A DNA stretch of 64,000 nt from Pedobacter jeongneungensis (lineage in GTDB: Bacteria; Bacteroidota; Bacteroidia; Sphingobacteriales; Sphingobacteriaceae). The translations under genes were made by a program, and so were the position numbers. Location of the stretch: positions 1-64,000 of the forward strand of contig NZ_AYMG01000013.1 in NCBI RefSeq assembly GCF_000633455.1, read 5' to 3'. The notes beneath the pieces were generated by a model. The model was not told the DNA's origin, ran no database searches, and saw nothing but the letters and a program-made list of their open reading frames with translations. Positions 1 through 8,680 of this stretch are shown here, one piece after another; within the stretch, counting starts at the first letter, position 1; each line of letters opens with the position of its first letter.

Positions 1-563
1 CGGTTTACAGGCAATGGTTTAAAATGTCTGTTAAATAAATTCTGAATTAATCTTTTCCATTTTGCCAGGACGTTTTACCGCAATGAAAAAAAAGTGTCAA
101 TTAAATATAAACGGCAATAATAATTTTTGCCGTCCGGCTGGGGCGGTTTACAGGCAATGGTTTAAAATGTCTGTTAAATAAATTCTTAATCAATCTTTTC
201 CATTTTGCCAGGAAGGTTTACCGCAATGAAAAAAAAGTGTGAATTAAATAAGCGGCAATAACAATATTTGCCGTCCGGTTGGGGCGGTTTACAGGCAATG
301 GTTTAAAATGTCTGTTAAATAAATTCTGAATTAATCTTTTCCATTTTGCCAGGACGTTTTACCGCAATGAAAAAAAAGTGTCAATTAAATATAAACGGCA
401 ATAATAATATTTGCCGTCCGGCTGGGGCGGTTTACAGGCAATGGTTTAAAATGTCTGTTAAATAAATTCTTAATCAATCTTTTCCATTTTGCCAGGAAGG
501 TCTACAGCAATGAAAAAAAAGTGTCAATTAAATATAAACGGCAATAACAATATTTGCCGTCCC
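1..563. repeat. Tandem array of four ~142-bp units
   Basis: Four head-to-tail units start at about 1, 144, 285 and 428, each opening with CGGTTTACAGGCAATGG. Units 1 and 3 are nearly identical, and units 2 and 4 share a different variant in the middle (CTTAATCAATC against CTGAATTAATC), so the array looks like a duplicated dimer. Every unit carries an ACGGCAA...TTGCCGT inverted repeat near its end and an A8 tract. There is no conserved reading frame. The array may continue left of the window. Function is unknown; a structured RNA or a simple dispersed repeat are both possible. Confidence 0.9.
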
Positions 564-636
564 ATCGGGACGAATCATGGGTAGAAAAAAAATATATGTT
601 TTTTTCGTTCCGTAGGAACGTTTGGTAAGTGGTAGA
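556..636. repeat. Two related palindromic dispersed elements
   Basis: CGTCCCATCGGGACG (558-572) and CGTTCCGTAGGAACG (606-620) are perfect 6-bp stems with 3-nt loops. Each is followed by a similar tail ending in GGTAGA and an A/T run, so they look like two members of one family. The first is continuous with the last unit of the tandem array. Short palindromes of this type are frequent between Bacteroidota genes. They may also serve as the terminator of the minus-strand gene next door. Confidence 0.6.
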
Positions 637-637
637 T

Positions 638-1618
638 TTATTTTTTTGTAAACGTTCCCCTGGTAAAACCCTCGCCAATTAAGGTATGGTCATCCCTGAT
701 CAATAGCATAATGGTGTTTTGCTGATCGTATAATTTGATCATATCACCATCAATTACATATTTAGAGGTAAAGATTGAATCCTTATAAGCATCGGCAACC
801 GTTACAGAATCTTTCGATTTAAAATTGAAGGTTTTGTATTGTATGTCTTCAGTGCTGGCAAAGGTGCCCGAAACTATTTTCTCTTGTATAAAGGTGATGA
901 AACAGAAATAACCGATTACCAGGATCACAATAACCGCAAAACCGATTAGAAATTTATTTCCACTCGCATATTTGATCGAAAAATATAATATTGTGATCAG
1001 TATTAAGGCAACAACGGCAAAAAAGATAATGTTGGTATAACTCTTGGTTTGTAAAGGTACCGATGCGGCAACTGTTGTTTTATCTGCGGGTTTAACTACA
1101 GGAGAAATTCTTACTAAAAACTCTTTACTAACCCATCCTTCGCCATTGGTTACTTTAATTTTATAGAAACTTGTGTTTGATGAATCGATAACAGCAACAT
1201 TTTCATCTTTAGGCAGGTGTCCAATAATTTTGCTTTTCGGATCTGCTTTTTCCCTAACCCGCAAATCATCGGTTGTCGTGCGGTACATATCATTGCTTGT
1301 AGCTGTTGGAGTGGTGGCACTTGGCTGCGGTGTATTGGCTTGCGGAGTAGTTGGTTTAGCTGCCGGAGCAATTTTTTCTAAGAAATCTTTACTGGCCCAA
1401 CCTTCGCCGTTTTTTAATTTTACTTTATAAAATTTAGCATCACTAGCTTCTAATACAGCTATATTTTCATTTTTAGAAATCGATCCAATAACCTTGCTTT
1501 TCGAATCTTTAGTTGCCCTAACACGTAATTTATCGGCGGTAACTCGGTACATATCTTGCGCATTTACGCTGGTAGAAAAGATAATGAGGGCAAAAAATAG
1601 GAATAAGATTCTAGTCAT
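638..1618 (-). CDS. Double SH3-domain envelope protein
   Basis: 326 aa. A cleavable signal peptide (residues 1-20, ending VNA-Q) is followed by two bacterial SH3 (SH3b) repeats at about 22-83 and 109-170. Both start DMYR and carry the LRVR and GEGWxSKxFL signatures. A Pro/Thr-rich linker separates them. Two membrane helices follow (about 195-216 and 223-246), then a ~75-residue C-terminal domain I do not recognise. SH3b domains usually bind peptidoglycan or peptides, so a cell-envelope sensing or tethering role is plausible, but no enzymatic domain is present. The two SH3b copies clearly arose by internal duplication. It is transcribed alone, its 3' end facing the repeat array. Confidence 0.8.
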   Translation of the reverse strand: MTRILFLFFALIIFSTSVNAQDMYRVTADKLRVRATKDSKSKVIGSISKNENIAVLEASDAKFYKVKLKNGEGWASKDFLEKIAPAAKPTTPQANTPQPSATTPTATSNDMYRTTTDDLRVREKADPKSKIIGHLPKDENVAVIDSSNTSFYKIKVTNGEGWVSKEFLVRISPVVKPADKTTVAASVPLQTKSYTNIIFFAVVALILITILYFSIKYASGNKFLIGFAVIVILVIGYFCFITFIQEKIVSGTFASTEDIQYKTFNFKSKDSVTVADAYKDSIFTSKYVIDGDMIKLYDQQNTIMLLIRDDHTLIGEGFTRGTFTKK

Positions 1619-1805
1619 GTTGTTGTTTTTGATAGATGCTTTAACAGAGCGTTAACTGCATAAAAGGCATCAAATTAAGATGCATAACGAGCCATTATTA
1701 TGCCAAAAATAGAAATTCTTTTAGTAATGGTTCCAGAAGATGGGAAAAGATTTTTTTTATAATTTTTATCCTACACCAGATCAGGCGTTAGAAAATGACT
1801 GATCA

Positions 1806-2879
1806 TTATTTTCTTTTAATCTCATAAAGTCCGTTTCCACCACGGTCGCCTATATTTGTTCCATAAGAAAGGATAATAAAAGCAACATCCGATTTATTTT
1901 CAAATGCCTGTGGTACCTGATATAAATCAAGGTTAATTTGTGGTTCAGTAGAAAATCCAACGTCTTTAACCGCAATTTCTTTAAACCGGATTGATTGATT
2001 TTTATGTTTTAATGTTAAATAAGCGTCGCCACCCCAGGTTTGAGGTAGTCCTGTATATGGCGCCCGGCCCTGTAAGTTCTCCTTTTTAAAATACTTTAAA
2101 TTGATGGGGTTTTTAGGGTCTTTCCAGTTGTATGGGCTATTTTCTCCCTCATTTCGATTTTTGTAGCTCAATAATGGGTATTTTCCGGTCATACTGCTTT
2201 TTAAAGCAACAAATCGATTTCCTTTAACCGGATAACCCTTAAAATCAAGTTCATTTTCCGAACCCATATCCTGATAAATCCGCTCATCATTTTTGAGGGT
2301 ATTCATGGCCAGCCAGCCTTTCTCCGTTTTAAAATAAAAAGTTAAAGAATGCCAGTCTTTTGATGGTTTATAAGTTACTGCAGTTGCATTTTTGTAATTG
2401 GCTTCAAAAATTTCTTCCCATACCTTTTCATCCATTTTAAAATCATGGTTCAAAAAATCAACAAAAGGCTGTCTGTTTTTATTGCCCGATGTACACCAAT
2501 CGATAAAATAATCTTCGCCAAAAACTACGCCTTCGTTATGAAAGGTGTGAATGGCACTACTATCGTTAACCAGTGAATCTGTTGCATTTCCCTTTGCATC
2601 GAGTTTATGGTATACTTCGAAATCCTGGTTTACATGTGCCGTGGTAATGATAAAATTACCTGTTTTGGTATCGTAATCTATATTTGCCGGATCGTAGAAA
2701 AGATAATCCACTTCAAAATTTTCTGATTGGGCGCCTTGATTCAAATAGGGGTAATGTTTAAGACGGCCAGGGAATGATAGATTAGATAGCGCTACATTAA
2801 TAGCCGTAAACTTAGCCAGATAGATGACGAGCAGAACAACGAATATGGCTAGTGTGATCAAAATGTTTTTCCTGGTCAT
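1806..2879 (-). CDS. Membrane-anchored protein of unknown function
   Basis: 357 aa. One N-terminal hydrophobic helix (residues 7-25) without a clear cleavage site suggests a signal anchor with the rest outside the inner membrane. The remainder is polar and rich in aromatic residues, with alternating strand-like segments (ADVYHKLD-like and FYFKTEKGW patterns) reminiscent of a beta-propeller, but I recognise no family. It lies 16 bp downstream of the TPM-domain gene on the same strand, so the two are probably co-transcribed and may work together at the envelope. Function is not assigned. Confidence 0.7.
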   Translation of the reverse strand: MTRKNILITLAIFVVLLVIYLAKFTAINVALSNLSFPGRLKHYPYLNQGAQSENFEVDYLFYDPANIDYDTKTGNFIITTAHVNQDFEVYHKLDAKGNATDSLVNDSSAIHTFHNEGVVFGEDYFIDWCTSGNKNRQPFVDFLNHDFKMDEKVWEEIFEANYKNATAVTYKPSKDWHSLTFYFKTEKGWLAMNTLKNDERIYQDMGSENELDFKGYPVKGNRFVALKSSMTGKYPLLSYKNRNEGENSPYNWKDPKNPINLKYFKKENLQGRAPYTGLPQTWGGDAYLTLKHKNQSIRFKEIAVKDVGFSTEPQINLDLYQVPQAFENKSDVAFIILSYGTNIGDRGGNGLYEIKRK

Positions 2880-2895
2880 TTAATTTGAGTTAACA

Positions 2896-4389
2896 CTACC
2901 AGCTTCCGCCTGTACCACCACCACTACTGCTTCCGCCACCCCAGCTACTGCTTGATGAAGAGGAAGAGCTGCTGCTACTGCTTGAAGAAGAGGACGATGA
3001 ACTGGATTCGACCAGCATGGCCAGTGTAATCCACTTTATAAATTCTGTTTTTTTGCAAAAACTACATTCATTTATCAGTTTCGCCTGCCCCTCATGACTA
3101 TAAGTAGCCTGTTTTGTGGTTACGCGTTTGTTGAGTTGGTAGGTTCTAAAATAACAATCTGGGCATTCAGTGTAGCTGTTATAAGCTTCGGCGGGCCATG
3201 CTTTAATGATATGTTCCTTATGGTCTGTACTTTCCCAAATATCGTAATCATAGGCTTTTACTATTTCCTCTTTGCGTTGCCCTCTTGTTAAAAAAGGTTC
3301 ACCCTCAATATTTAGGTCGCGGTCTACACGCACCATTTCCTGATTTTTGCTATCCAGAACTGGTTTAAAGCGACTGATATTTTTAACCCTTTTGAATAAA
3401 TAGGTAATAATGGTAATCAGGACAAGTGGAGAAAAAATAATCAGCCAAAAATTCTTTTTGTTAAAGGTGCTTACCGAATTAAAGAAGTTTTTATCGTCAT
3501 TGTGCATTTTCCGCAATGCTGAGATGTGGAAAAGGTACCTGCCGAAAAGTACAATAGCCAGAATAACATATAAAATAATTGGAATATCTTTCAGCCTTAT
3601 TTTTTCAATTAATTCAAAGCCCCTAAAAAAGAAAAATATAAAGCAAGTTACAAAAGTGATCATCATGGCCACTGCACAGCCTTTACCAATCTTATCATAT
3701 TTGCTATTATCTGCTTTGGGTGTTATGATTGTATTTTTAGCCTGCCTGTTCACAATTTTAAATACTCCCCAAAAAAGCAGGCAGATTACCCCGGTAGGTA
3801 ACCAGAAATTTTCTAAATTATTACTGTTGTCGTGTTGAGTGAAAAATTGATTAAGCTCCGATTTATTCTCCGGGTTTAAAATAATTTCACCAATGGCATT
3901 AATGGTATTGGTAATTCCGGTGGCAAAATCGTTTTCTCTAAATGCCGGTAAAAGCTGCTGCTCAGCAATATGTTTCAGTTTTACATCAGGCAAAACACCT
4001 TCAGCACCAGTACCTGTAATAAACCGGTATTTTCGGCGCTCTTTCGAAATAAATAATAGCAGGCCATTATTACTGGTCTTCGAACCTATTCCCCAGGTGT
4101 TAAACAACTCGTAAGCAAAATCGAAATCCTCTTTATCGTGGTCGAAATCTTTAACCACCACCACTGCCACCTGAACATTCGTTTTTGTTTCGAAGTCTGC
4201 AATGGTACTATTAAGATGCGAAACGGCATCGATTCCTAAAATGCTATCAGGGTCGCTAACATAACCTCCGCCATTATTTTTAGGATCGGGAATATCTTTT
4301 ACCTGATAGGCTTTTTGTGCAAAGGCAATGTTGGCAACAAAAAGAAAGAATAATAGGGTAACGCGTTTAAATAAAGGGATATTGAGCAT
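2896..4389 (-). CDS. TPM-domain (YgcG-like) membrane protein with poly-serine tail
   Basis: 497 aa. Order: signal peptide (1-24); TPM domain at about 45-170, with the NVQVAVVVVKDFD strand and the RRKYRFITGTGAEGVLPD segment typical of TPM_phosphatase/YgcG proteins; then four hydrophobic helices (around 195, 240, 270 and 315); a cytoplasmic-looking region with a CPDC...CSFC cysteine pair; and a tail of 21 consecutive serines followed by Gly/Ser and a terminal GGSW. The Cys pairs could bind a metal. The serine run uses a mixture of all six Ser codons, so it is kept at protein level rather than being a slippage tract. TPM proteins have been linked to membrane-protein repair and phosphatase activity; the role here is not known. 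Confidence 0.8.
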   Translation of the reverse strand: MLNIPLFKRVTLLFFLFVANIAFAQKAYQVKDIPDPKNNGGGYVSDPDSILGIDAVSHLNSTIADFETKTNVQVAVVVVKDFDHDKEDFDFAYELFNTWGIGSKTSNNGLLLFISKERRKYRFITGTGAEGVLPDVKLKHIAEQQLLPAFRENDFATGITNTINAIGEIILNPENKSELNQFFTQHDNSNNLENFWLPTGVICLLFWGVFKIVNRQAKNTIITPKADNSKYDKIGKGCAVAMMITFVTCFIFFFFRGFELIEKIRLKDIPIILYVILAIVLFGRYLFHISALRKMHNDDKNFFNSVSTFNKKNFWLIIFSPLVLITIITYLFKRVKNISRFKPVLDSKNQEMVRVDRDLNIEGEPFLTRGQRKEEIVKAYDYDIWESTDHKEHIIKAWPAEAYNSYTECPDCYFRTYQLNKRVTTKQATYSHEGQAKLINECSFCKKTEFIKWITLAMLVESSSSSSSSSSSSSSSSSSSSSWGGGSSSGGGTGGSW

Positions 4390-4449
4390 CGTGTAAATTT
4401 AGGTGTAAGGTTTTTACATCATCATTTAACAAATGAGTACCGATATGGT

Positions 4450-5280
4450 TTACTCTTTTAATATTTTAGCCAATACTTTATCCAGCTTTGCTTTATCTTT
4501 CATATAAGCTTCTAAATCATAAAGTTGTACCGTTTTAAATTCTATCGGATGACTTTCGCTTTGCAAAGAAATATAACCAGAAGTTAAAGGTTTACCATCA
4601 ATTTTAACTTTCGGATCGAAATTAGAAACATTGCCGCCACCAATCTGAGGTTTGGTATATTCTAATACCACTTCGCCGGCAATGATATGTTTAACAACCG
4701 AATCGCCCAGTACTAAAAATTCTGCTGTTACCCATTGGTCGCCTGCATAGGTTTTCGATTTAGAATCTAAACAATGTGGCGTAAACAATTTTCCATTATA
4801 ATTAATCAGCGTTCCCGGTGTACATACATTACTGGTATGGCGCTCGTGTTCGCCATCTCCACCTAAAATCTGCCCTTCGATAGAAATGGGGAAATCCTGG
4901 TTTTTTAACATCGTTGCCGGATCCTGGCAGTGCAACATGGCGCCGCTGTTACGGGTGGCCCAGCCTTCGCCGCCTTTAGCCTGTTCGCCAACAAAACGAT
5001 AAGTTACTTTTAAAAGATATGCTGAAAAAGGTTTTTTGTAGAAAATATGTCCGTACTGCTGGTCAAATTCTTTGTAGCCATCATAACTCACTTTCATTAC
5101 ACCGTTTTCTACACGGAAAGTGTTGGCATAATTTTCTTTATAGTCGTGTTTTGCAATTTTAATGTTCCAATCTTTTAAATCTTTTCCATTAAACAGGTTG
5201 ATCCAGCCTTTTTGGGCATTCACATTTAAGATAAAGAGGGATAGAAATAATACGGTAAGGTAAATTGATTTTAATTTCAT
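4450..5280 (-). CDS. DUF1080 (3-keto-disaccharide hydrolase-like) secreted protein
   Basis: 276 aa from the chosen ATG at 5280, which begins a standard signal peptide (MKLKSIYLTVLFLSLF... ending VNA-Q); an in-frame start at 5337 would add 19 unlikely residues. The mature protein has the DUF1080 hallmarks: WINLFNGKDLKDWNIK at its N-terminus, the FENTFRVENGVMKVSYDGY-type strand and ENGEVVLEY/SGYISLQSESHPIEF towards the C-terminus. The family has a concanavalin-like jelly-roll fold and members hydrolyse 3-keto-glycosides. The substrate here is not known. It is transcribed separately from the TPM gene, with a 60-bp gap. Confidence 0.85.
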   Translation of the reverse strand: MKLKSIYLTVLFLSLFILNVNAQKGWINLFNGKDLKDWNIKIAKHDYKENYANTFRVENGVMKVSYDGYKEFDQQYGHIFYKKPFSAYLLKVTYRFVGEQAKGGEGWATRNSGAMLHCQDPATMLKNQDFPISIEGQILGGDGEHERHTSNVCTPGTLINYNGKLFTPHCLDSKSKTYAGDQWVTAEFLVLGDSVVKHIIAGEVVLEYTKPQIGGGNVSNFDPKVKIDGKPLTSGYISLQSESHPIEFKTVQLYDLEAYMKDKAKLDKVLAKILKE

Positions 5281-5662
5281 AGCAACATTTGGGTTAGGTG
5301 CTAAAAATATGAATTTTTTTCTGAAGTCAAAGGTCAATAGTCTGATGGTTCACGGGTGATAGTTAGGTAGCCGATCAGTTTGGAGTTGAGCGTTTGGAGT
5401 AAATGAAATATAGGGTCGATGGTTAGATAGTTAATGGTTGATCGTCTGGTGGTAGATAAACTGACTAAAATAAACAATCAGCTATTTCCTCGGTATGTCA
5501 CCCTGAGCGGAGTCGAAGGGCTGCTAGTTAAGTCCGGTAGCATAGCTCGGGTGTCGGTTAACCGATTTAAACAATTAACCAAAATCTATTTTAAGATTCT
5601 TGGCACTTCAGAATAATGAATTGGGCCATTAACCATCAACTATTAAACCATTGACCATTGAA
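5281..5662. other. Intergenic region with dispersed repeats
   Basis: No gene is supported. It contains a TCACCCTGAGCGGAGTCGAA element (about 5498-5517), a sequence family that recurs in variants at 29654 and 54001, and several degenerate short repeats of the type TTAACCATC/ATTGACCATTGAAC next to the cmk stop. A 60-codon plus-strand frame crosses the repeat and has no gene-like features. Confidence 0.6.
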
Positions 5663-6343
5663 CTAATGAACCAAAAACGGCTGCACCCTTTCCAACGCAA
5701 AATCCAATTGTTCTTGTTGGGTAAGATCAGTATTATCCAGTATCACGGCATCGTCGGCCCTCACTAACGGACTTTCTTTACGGGTGGTATCGGCATAATC
5801 GCGGTGGGCAAGGTTTTCGAAAACTTCTTCCAGGGTAGTTTCGTTATTGCCTTTGCTTTCCAGTTCTTTAAACCTGCGTTCGGCCCTGATTTTTGGATCA
5901 GCCGTCATAAAGAATTTTACCGGTGCATCAGGAAAAACAGTGGTGCCAATATCACGGCCATCCATTACGATGTTTTTAGATTTACCCATACGTTGCTGTT
6001 GTTTCACCATTTCATGGCGTACAATTTTATGTGCCGAAACTTCGCTTACATTTTCAGAAACAGGCATTAAACGGATTTCATCAGAAACTTCTTCGCCGTT
6101 AAGGGTAATGTGCGATTCGTAATCGCGGGAGTGGAAATTCAGTTCAATGTGCTGTAAAGCATCAACAACTTTAGCGTCATCAGCAACATCAATATTATTT
6201 CTTAAAAAATAGAGCGTAACGGCACGGTACATCGCCCCGCTATCTACATAAATGAAACCTAATTTTTTAGCCAGTGCCTTTGCTAATGTACTTTTTCCGC
6301 AAGATGAATAGCCATCTATTGCTATTACCAGGTTTTTCTTCAT
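5663..6343 (-). CDS. cmk: Cytidylate kinase
   Basis: 226 aa, normal length. It phosphorylates CMP/dCMP with ATP in pyrimidine nucleotide salvage and synthesis. The P-loop is GYSSCGKST (residues 11-19). The CMP-binding region (VDSGAMYRAVTLYFL), the DGRDIGTTVFPDA motif and the lid region KIRAERRFKEL are all present. A TACCTTTG -7 box on the minus strand (6351-6358) lies only 7 nt before the ATG, so the transcript probably has almost no leader. It is divergent from the ferritin gene. Confidence 0.96.
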   Translation of the reverse strand: MKKNLVIAIDGYSSCGKSTLAKALAKKLGFIYVDSGAMYRAVTLYFLRNNIDVADDAKVVDALQHIELNFHSRDYESHITLNGEEVSDEIRLMPVSENVSEVSAHKIVRHEMVKQQQRMGKSKNIVMDGRDIGTTVFPDAPVKFFMTADPKIRAERRFKELESKGNNETTLEEVFENLAHRDYADTTRKESPLVRADDAVILDNTDLTQQEQLDFALERVQPFLVH

Positions 6344-6350
6344 CGTAGCA

Positions 6351-6358
6351 CAAAGGTA
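6351..6358 (-). promoter_or_regulatory. -7 box TACCTTTG of cmk
   Basis: Minus-strand TACCTTTG matches the Bacteroidota -7 consensus TAnnTTTG. It is 7 nt upstream of the cmk ATG, which predicts a transcription start at or within a few bases of the start codon. Confidence 0.55.
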
Positions 6359-6472
6359 AAAAATAGAAACAGAATGCTGAATTTTTTAAGGATATAAAGA
6401 TAGATTCTAAACAAGATAATGCTAAAACATTGATTTACCGGATGTGTTTATAGTTAAATTAAATACACCATT

Positions 6473-6997
6473 ATGTTGTTATCAGAAAAAATGCAGGCGG
6501 CCCTGAATAACCAGGTTAAACTAGAAGCCGAATCATCACAAGTATATTTGGGCATTGCCTCATGGTTGGAAACACAACCCGGTTTAGAAGGTTATACTGA
6601 GTTTTTCTACCGCCAGAGTGATGAAGAACGCCACCACATGCTTAAACTGATCCATTATATTAACGACCGCGACGGACATGCCATTGTGACGGCTTTAGAT
6701 ATGCCCAAAAACTCTTTCGGACAAGTGATAGAAGTTTTTCAGGATTTTCTGGATAATGAATTATTGGTATCGAAGAGTATTAACGATCTGGTAGAACTTT
6801 CGCTAAACGAAAAAGATTACCTCACCTTTAAATTCCTTCAATGGTATTTAGATGAACAGTTGGAAGAAGAAAAAATGGCAAAAACCATGTTGGAAAAACT
6901 GCAATTAGTGGGCAACGACAGGGGAGGAATTTACCAGTTGGATAAAGATATTGTTGGCCTTAGAAGTAAAGTTAGCGAAACCAAAGAAGGAGAGTAA
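6473..6997 (+). CDS. ftnA: Ferritin (non-haem iron storage)
   Basis: 174 aa, the usual length of a bacterial ferritin subunit. It forms a 24-mer shell that oxidises Fe(II) and stores Fe(III) in the cytoplasm. Ferroxidase ligands are visible: E18, the ESSQVY segment with Y25, the DEERHHMLKL helix (E and H ligands near residues 50-54), and E/Q residues in the LQWYLDEQLEEEKMA helix. It is an isolated transcription unit; arfB starts 34 bp later with its own -7 box. Confidence 0.95.
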   Translation: MLLSEKMQAALNNQVKLEAESSQVYLGIASWLETQPGLEGYTEFFYRQSDEERHHMLKLIHYINDRDGHAIVTALDMPKNSFGQVIEVFQDFLDNELLVSKSINDLVELSLNEKDYLTFKFLQWYLDEQLEEEKMAKTMLEKLQLVGNDRGGIYQLDKDIVGLRSKVSETKEGE

Positions 6998-7019
6998 GTT
7001 ATTTTTATTTCCAAATTCT

Positions 7020-7027
7020 TACTTTTG
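7020..7027 (+). promoter_or_regulatory. -7 box TACTTTTG of arfB
   Basis: TACTTTTG matches TAnnTTTG and ends 4 nt before the ATG at 7032. It supports that start over any in-frame codon further upstream and predicts a leaderless mRNA. Confidence 0.55.
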
Positions 7028-7031
7028 CAGC

Positions 7032-7439
7032 ATGTTGCCTACAAAAGAAGAAATTTTACGGTCAGTTACTTTCAAAACTTCCAGAAGTGGGGGCAAAGGG
7101 GGACAGAATGTAAATAAAGTTTCGAGTAAGGTAGAGCTTATTTTTAGTATTGATGCTTTCGAACACTTTAATGAGCAAGAGAAAGCACTTTTAAAAGAAA
7201 AACTTCAGCATCGCCTTGATACTGAAGGACTTTTGCACATCGTTTCGCAGGAAGACAGGAGCCAGCTGTTAAATAAGGAAAAAACCATTGTAAAACTGAT
7301 CGATTTATTAAAAAGATCACTTGTTGTACAGAAAAAACGAAAACCAACTAAAATTCCTAAAGGTGTTATCGAAAAAAGGTTAAAAAATAAAGCTTCAACG
7401 GCTGAGAAGAAGAGAAATAGGAAAATAATTGATTTCTAA
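7032..7439 (+). CDS. arfB: Ribosome-rescue peptidyl-tRNA hydrolase ArfB (YaeJ/ICT1 type)
   Basis: 135 aa from the ATG at 7032. An upstream in-frame start inside the ferritin gene was rejected because a -7 box lies between the two and the family begins about here. The catalytic GGQ loop (SGGKGGQNVNKVSSKVEL, residues about 20-37) is intact, and the C-terminal Lys/Arg-rich tail (QKKRKPTKIPKG... KKRNRKIIDF) that enters the empty mRNA channel is present. It hydrolyses peptidyl-tRNA on stalled ribosomes lacking an A-site codon. At 135 aa with only one GGQ domain it is not a full release factor. Confidence 0.93.
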   Translation: MLPTKEEILRSVTFKTSRSGGKGGQNVNKVSSKVELIFSIDAFEHFNEQEKALLKEKLQHRLDTEGLLHIVSQEDRSQLLNKEKTIVKLIDLLKRSLVVQKKRKPTKIPKGVIEKRLKNKASTAEKKRNRKIIDF

Positions 7440-7575
7440 TGTTTTAGTTGTCTTTTTCTACTACTTTTTTTTGGTTTAATTTGTCTTTTGGAAAAACATA
7501 GCCAAGTTTGAAATTTGTGGATGTCAATGGCATAAAAATTGACGGTACTGGGCACACACACAAATATTAAACCAA

Positions 7576-8610
7576 ATGAAAAGAACTATTTTAGCGCTGG
7601 CCCTCATGGCCACACTTGCCGCCTGCAAGAAAAACTCCGAAGAAATTCCAAATCCTGTTCCCGAAGAAAAACTATCGCCCGATATTGCCTTTACCGTTAA
7701 GGGAGCAACACAGGATACCCAACCTTTGTACCCATCATCAACAACCTTTAATTTTTTAGGGTTCGGATATGATGTTACAGACAAATTTAATGATCTATCT
7801 TCTGTAAGGGCCAATGTAGTCGATATTTCTGCTTATGATGCCGACAGAAAATATAACGTTGTATCCATAAGAGGTACGGAATCTTCCTGGAGGACTATTC
7901 AGGCAGAAAGTGCCGTTGATTTATCAACAAAATTCTCTAATTCATATAATACAACAAAGGGCTTAAAACTCTTTGGAAACACCATTAATCAGGTATTCCC
8001 GGGAACAGATGCTACTGATAAAAAGTATGTTTACGGACACTATTCATATTACATGATCTGGAAAGTATATAAGTTTTATTACGAACAGTCGGTAAATAAT
8101 TTTTTAACTGCTGATTTCAAGAGGGATATTACTTTATTATCTGCTCAGGAACTTGTTAATAAATATGGAACACATGTTTTAACAAACATAAAAATAGGTT
8201 CTAAATTCGACGTTGTTTACCAGGCAGAAGCACCTCAGAACGAGAGACGGGGGGCGATTATTATGGAAGGATTACGTTATACGTTAAAAAGGACATTTGG
8301 CTTGCCTACCGGCTACCTGGATGAGCCTATCCTACGCAATTTAAATGATAATACTTCTGCCCAGATTTATTATAGTTCAACAGGAGGTGATATTAGCAAA
8401 TTAAAACCCGAAACCATAAATAACAGGGTTATTGTGAATCTTAACAATTGGGTGGCTTCCACTACAGAAGATAAAGCAACTTTTATAGGCGCTTCAGATG
8501 ACGGTTTGGCTCCGCTATATAGTTTTATTGATAATGCCGCTAAAAAAGCTGAAGTAAAAGCTTACCTCGATCAATATTATGCAGCTAAAACAGTAAAACT
8601 CACAAATTAG
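7576..8610 (+). CDS. MACPF-domain lipoprotein
   Basis: 344 aa. A lipoprotein signal peptide ends in the lipobox LAAC (Cys17), followed by a Pro/Glu-rich tether. The MACPF (membrane attack complex/perforin) domain spans about residues 50-330. It carries the family signature YGTHVLTNIKIGSKF (Y197, H200), preceded by a region fitting transmembrane hairpin 1 and followed by one fitting hairpin 2. Known Bacteroidota relatives include the BSAP antimicrobial proteins that kill related strains and MACPF proteins of unknown role. No immunity or secretion gene is adjacent: arfB is upstream and a hairpin terminator follows directly. Pore formation or interbacterial toxicity is inference from the family. 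Confidence 0.85.
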   Translation: MKRTILALALMATLAACKKNSEEIPNPVPEEKLSPDIAFTVKGATQDTQPLYPSSTTFNFLGFGYDVTDKFNDLSSVRANVVDISAYDADRKYNVVSIRGTESSWRTIQAESAVDLSTKFSNSYNTTKGLKLFGNTINQVFPGTDATDKKYVYGHYSYYMIWKVYKFYYEQSVNNFLTADFKRDITLLSAQELVNKYGTHVLTNIKIGSKFDVVYQAEAPQNERRGAIIMEGLRYTLKRTFGLPTGYLDEPILRNLNDNTSAQIYYSSTGGDISKLKPETINNRVIVNLNNWVASTTEDKATFIGASDDGLAPLYSFIDNAAKKAEVKAYLDQYYAAKTVKLTN

Positions 8611-8615
8611 TAAAA

Positions 8616-8649
8616 ACAATAAAGGGCGATTTTAACCGCCCTTTATTGT
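8616..8649. terminator. Bidirectional intrinsic terminator
   Basis: ACAATAAAGGGCG (8616-8628) and CGCCCTTTATTGT (8637-8649) form a perfect 13-bp stem with an 8-nt loop, flanked by A and T runs. It lies between the convergent MACPF and L,D-transpeptidase genes and can serve both. Confidence 0.85.
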
Positions 8650-8680
8650 ATAACCTATTCTCTCAAATCCAAAATAAAAT

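Noticed and set aside
1..563. CRISPR array
   Set aside because: Units of ~142 bp are similar over their whole length; there are no short repeats with unique spacers and no cas genes.
3410..3838. 142-codon plus-strand frame inside the TPM gene
   Set aside because: It is antisense to a protein with clear TPM domain and membrane helices; translation is random-like.
5434..5616. 60-codon plus-strand frame
   Set aside because: It spans the dispersed TCACCCTGAG... repeat and has no gene-like composition.
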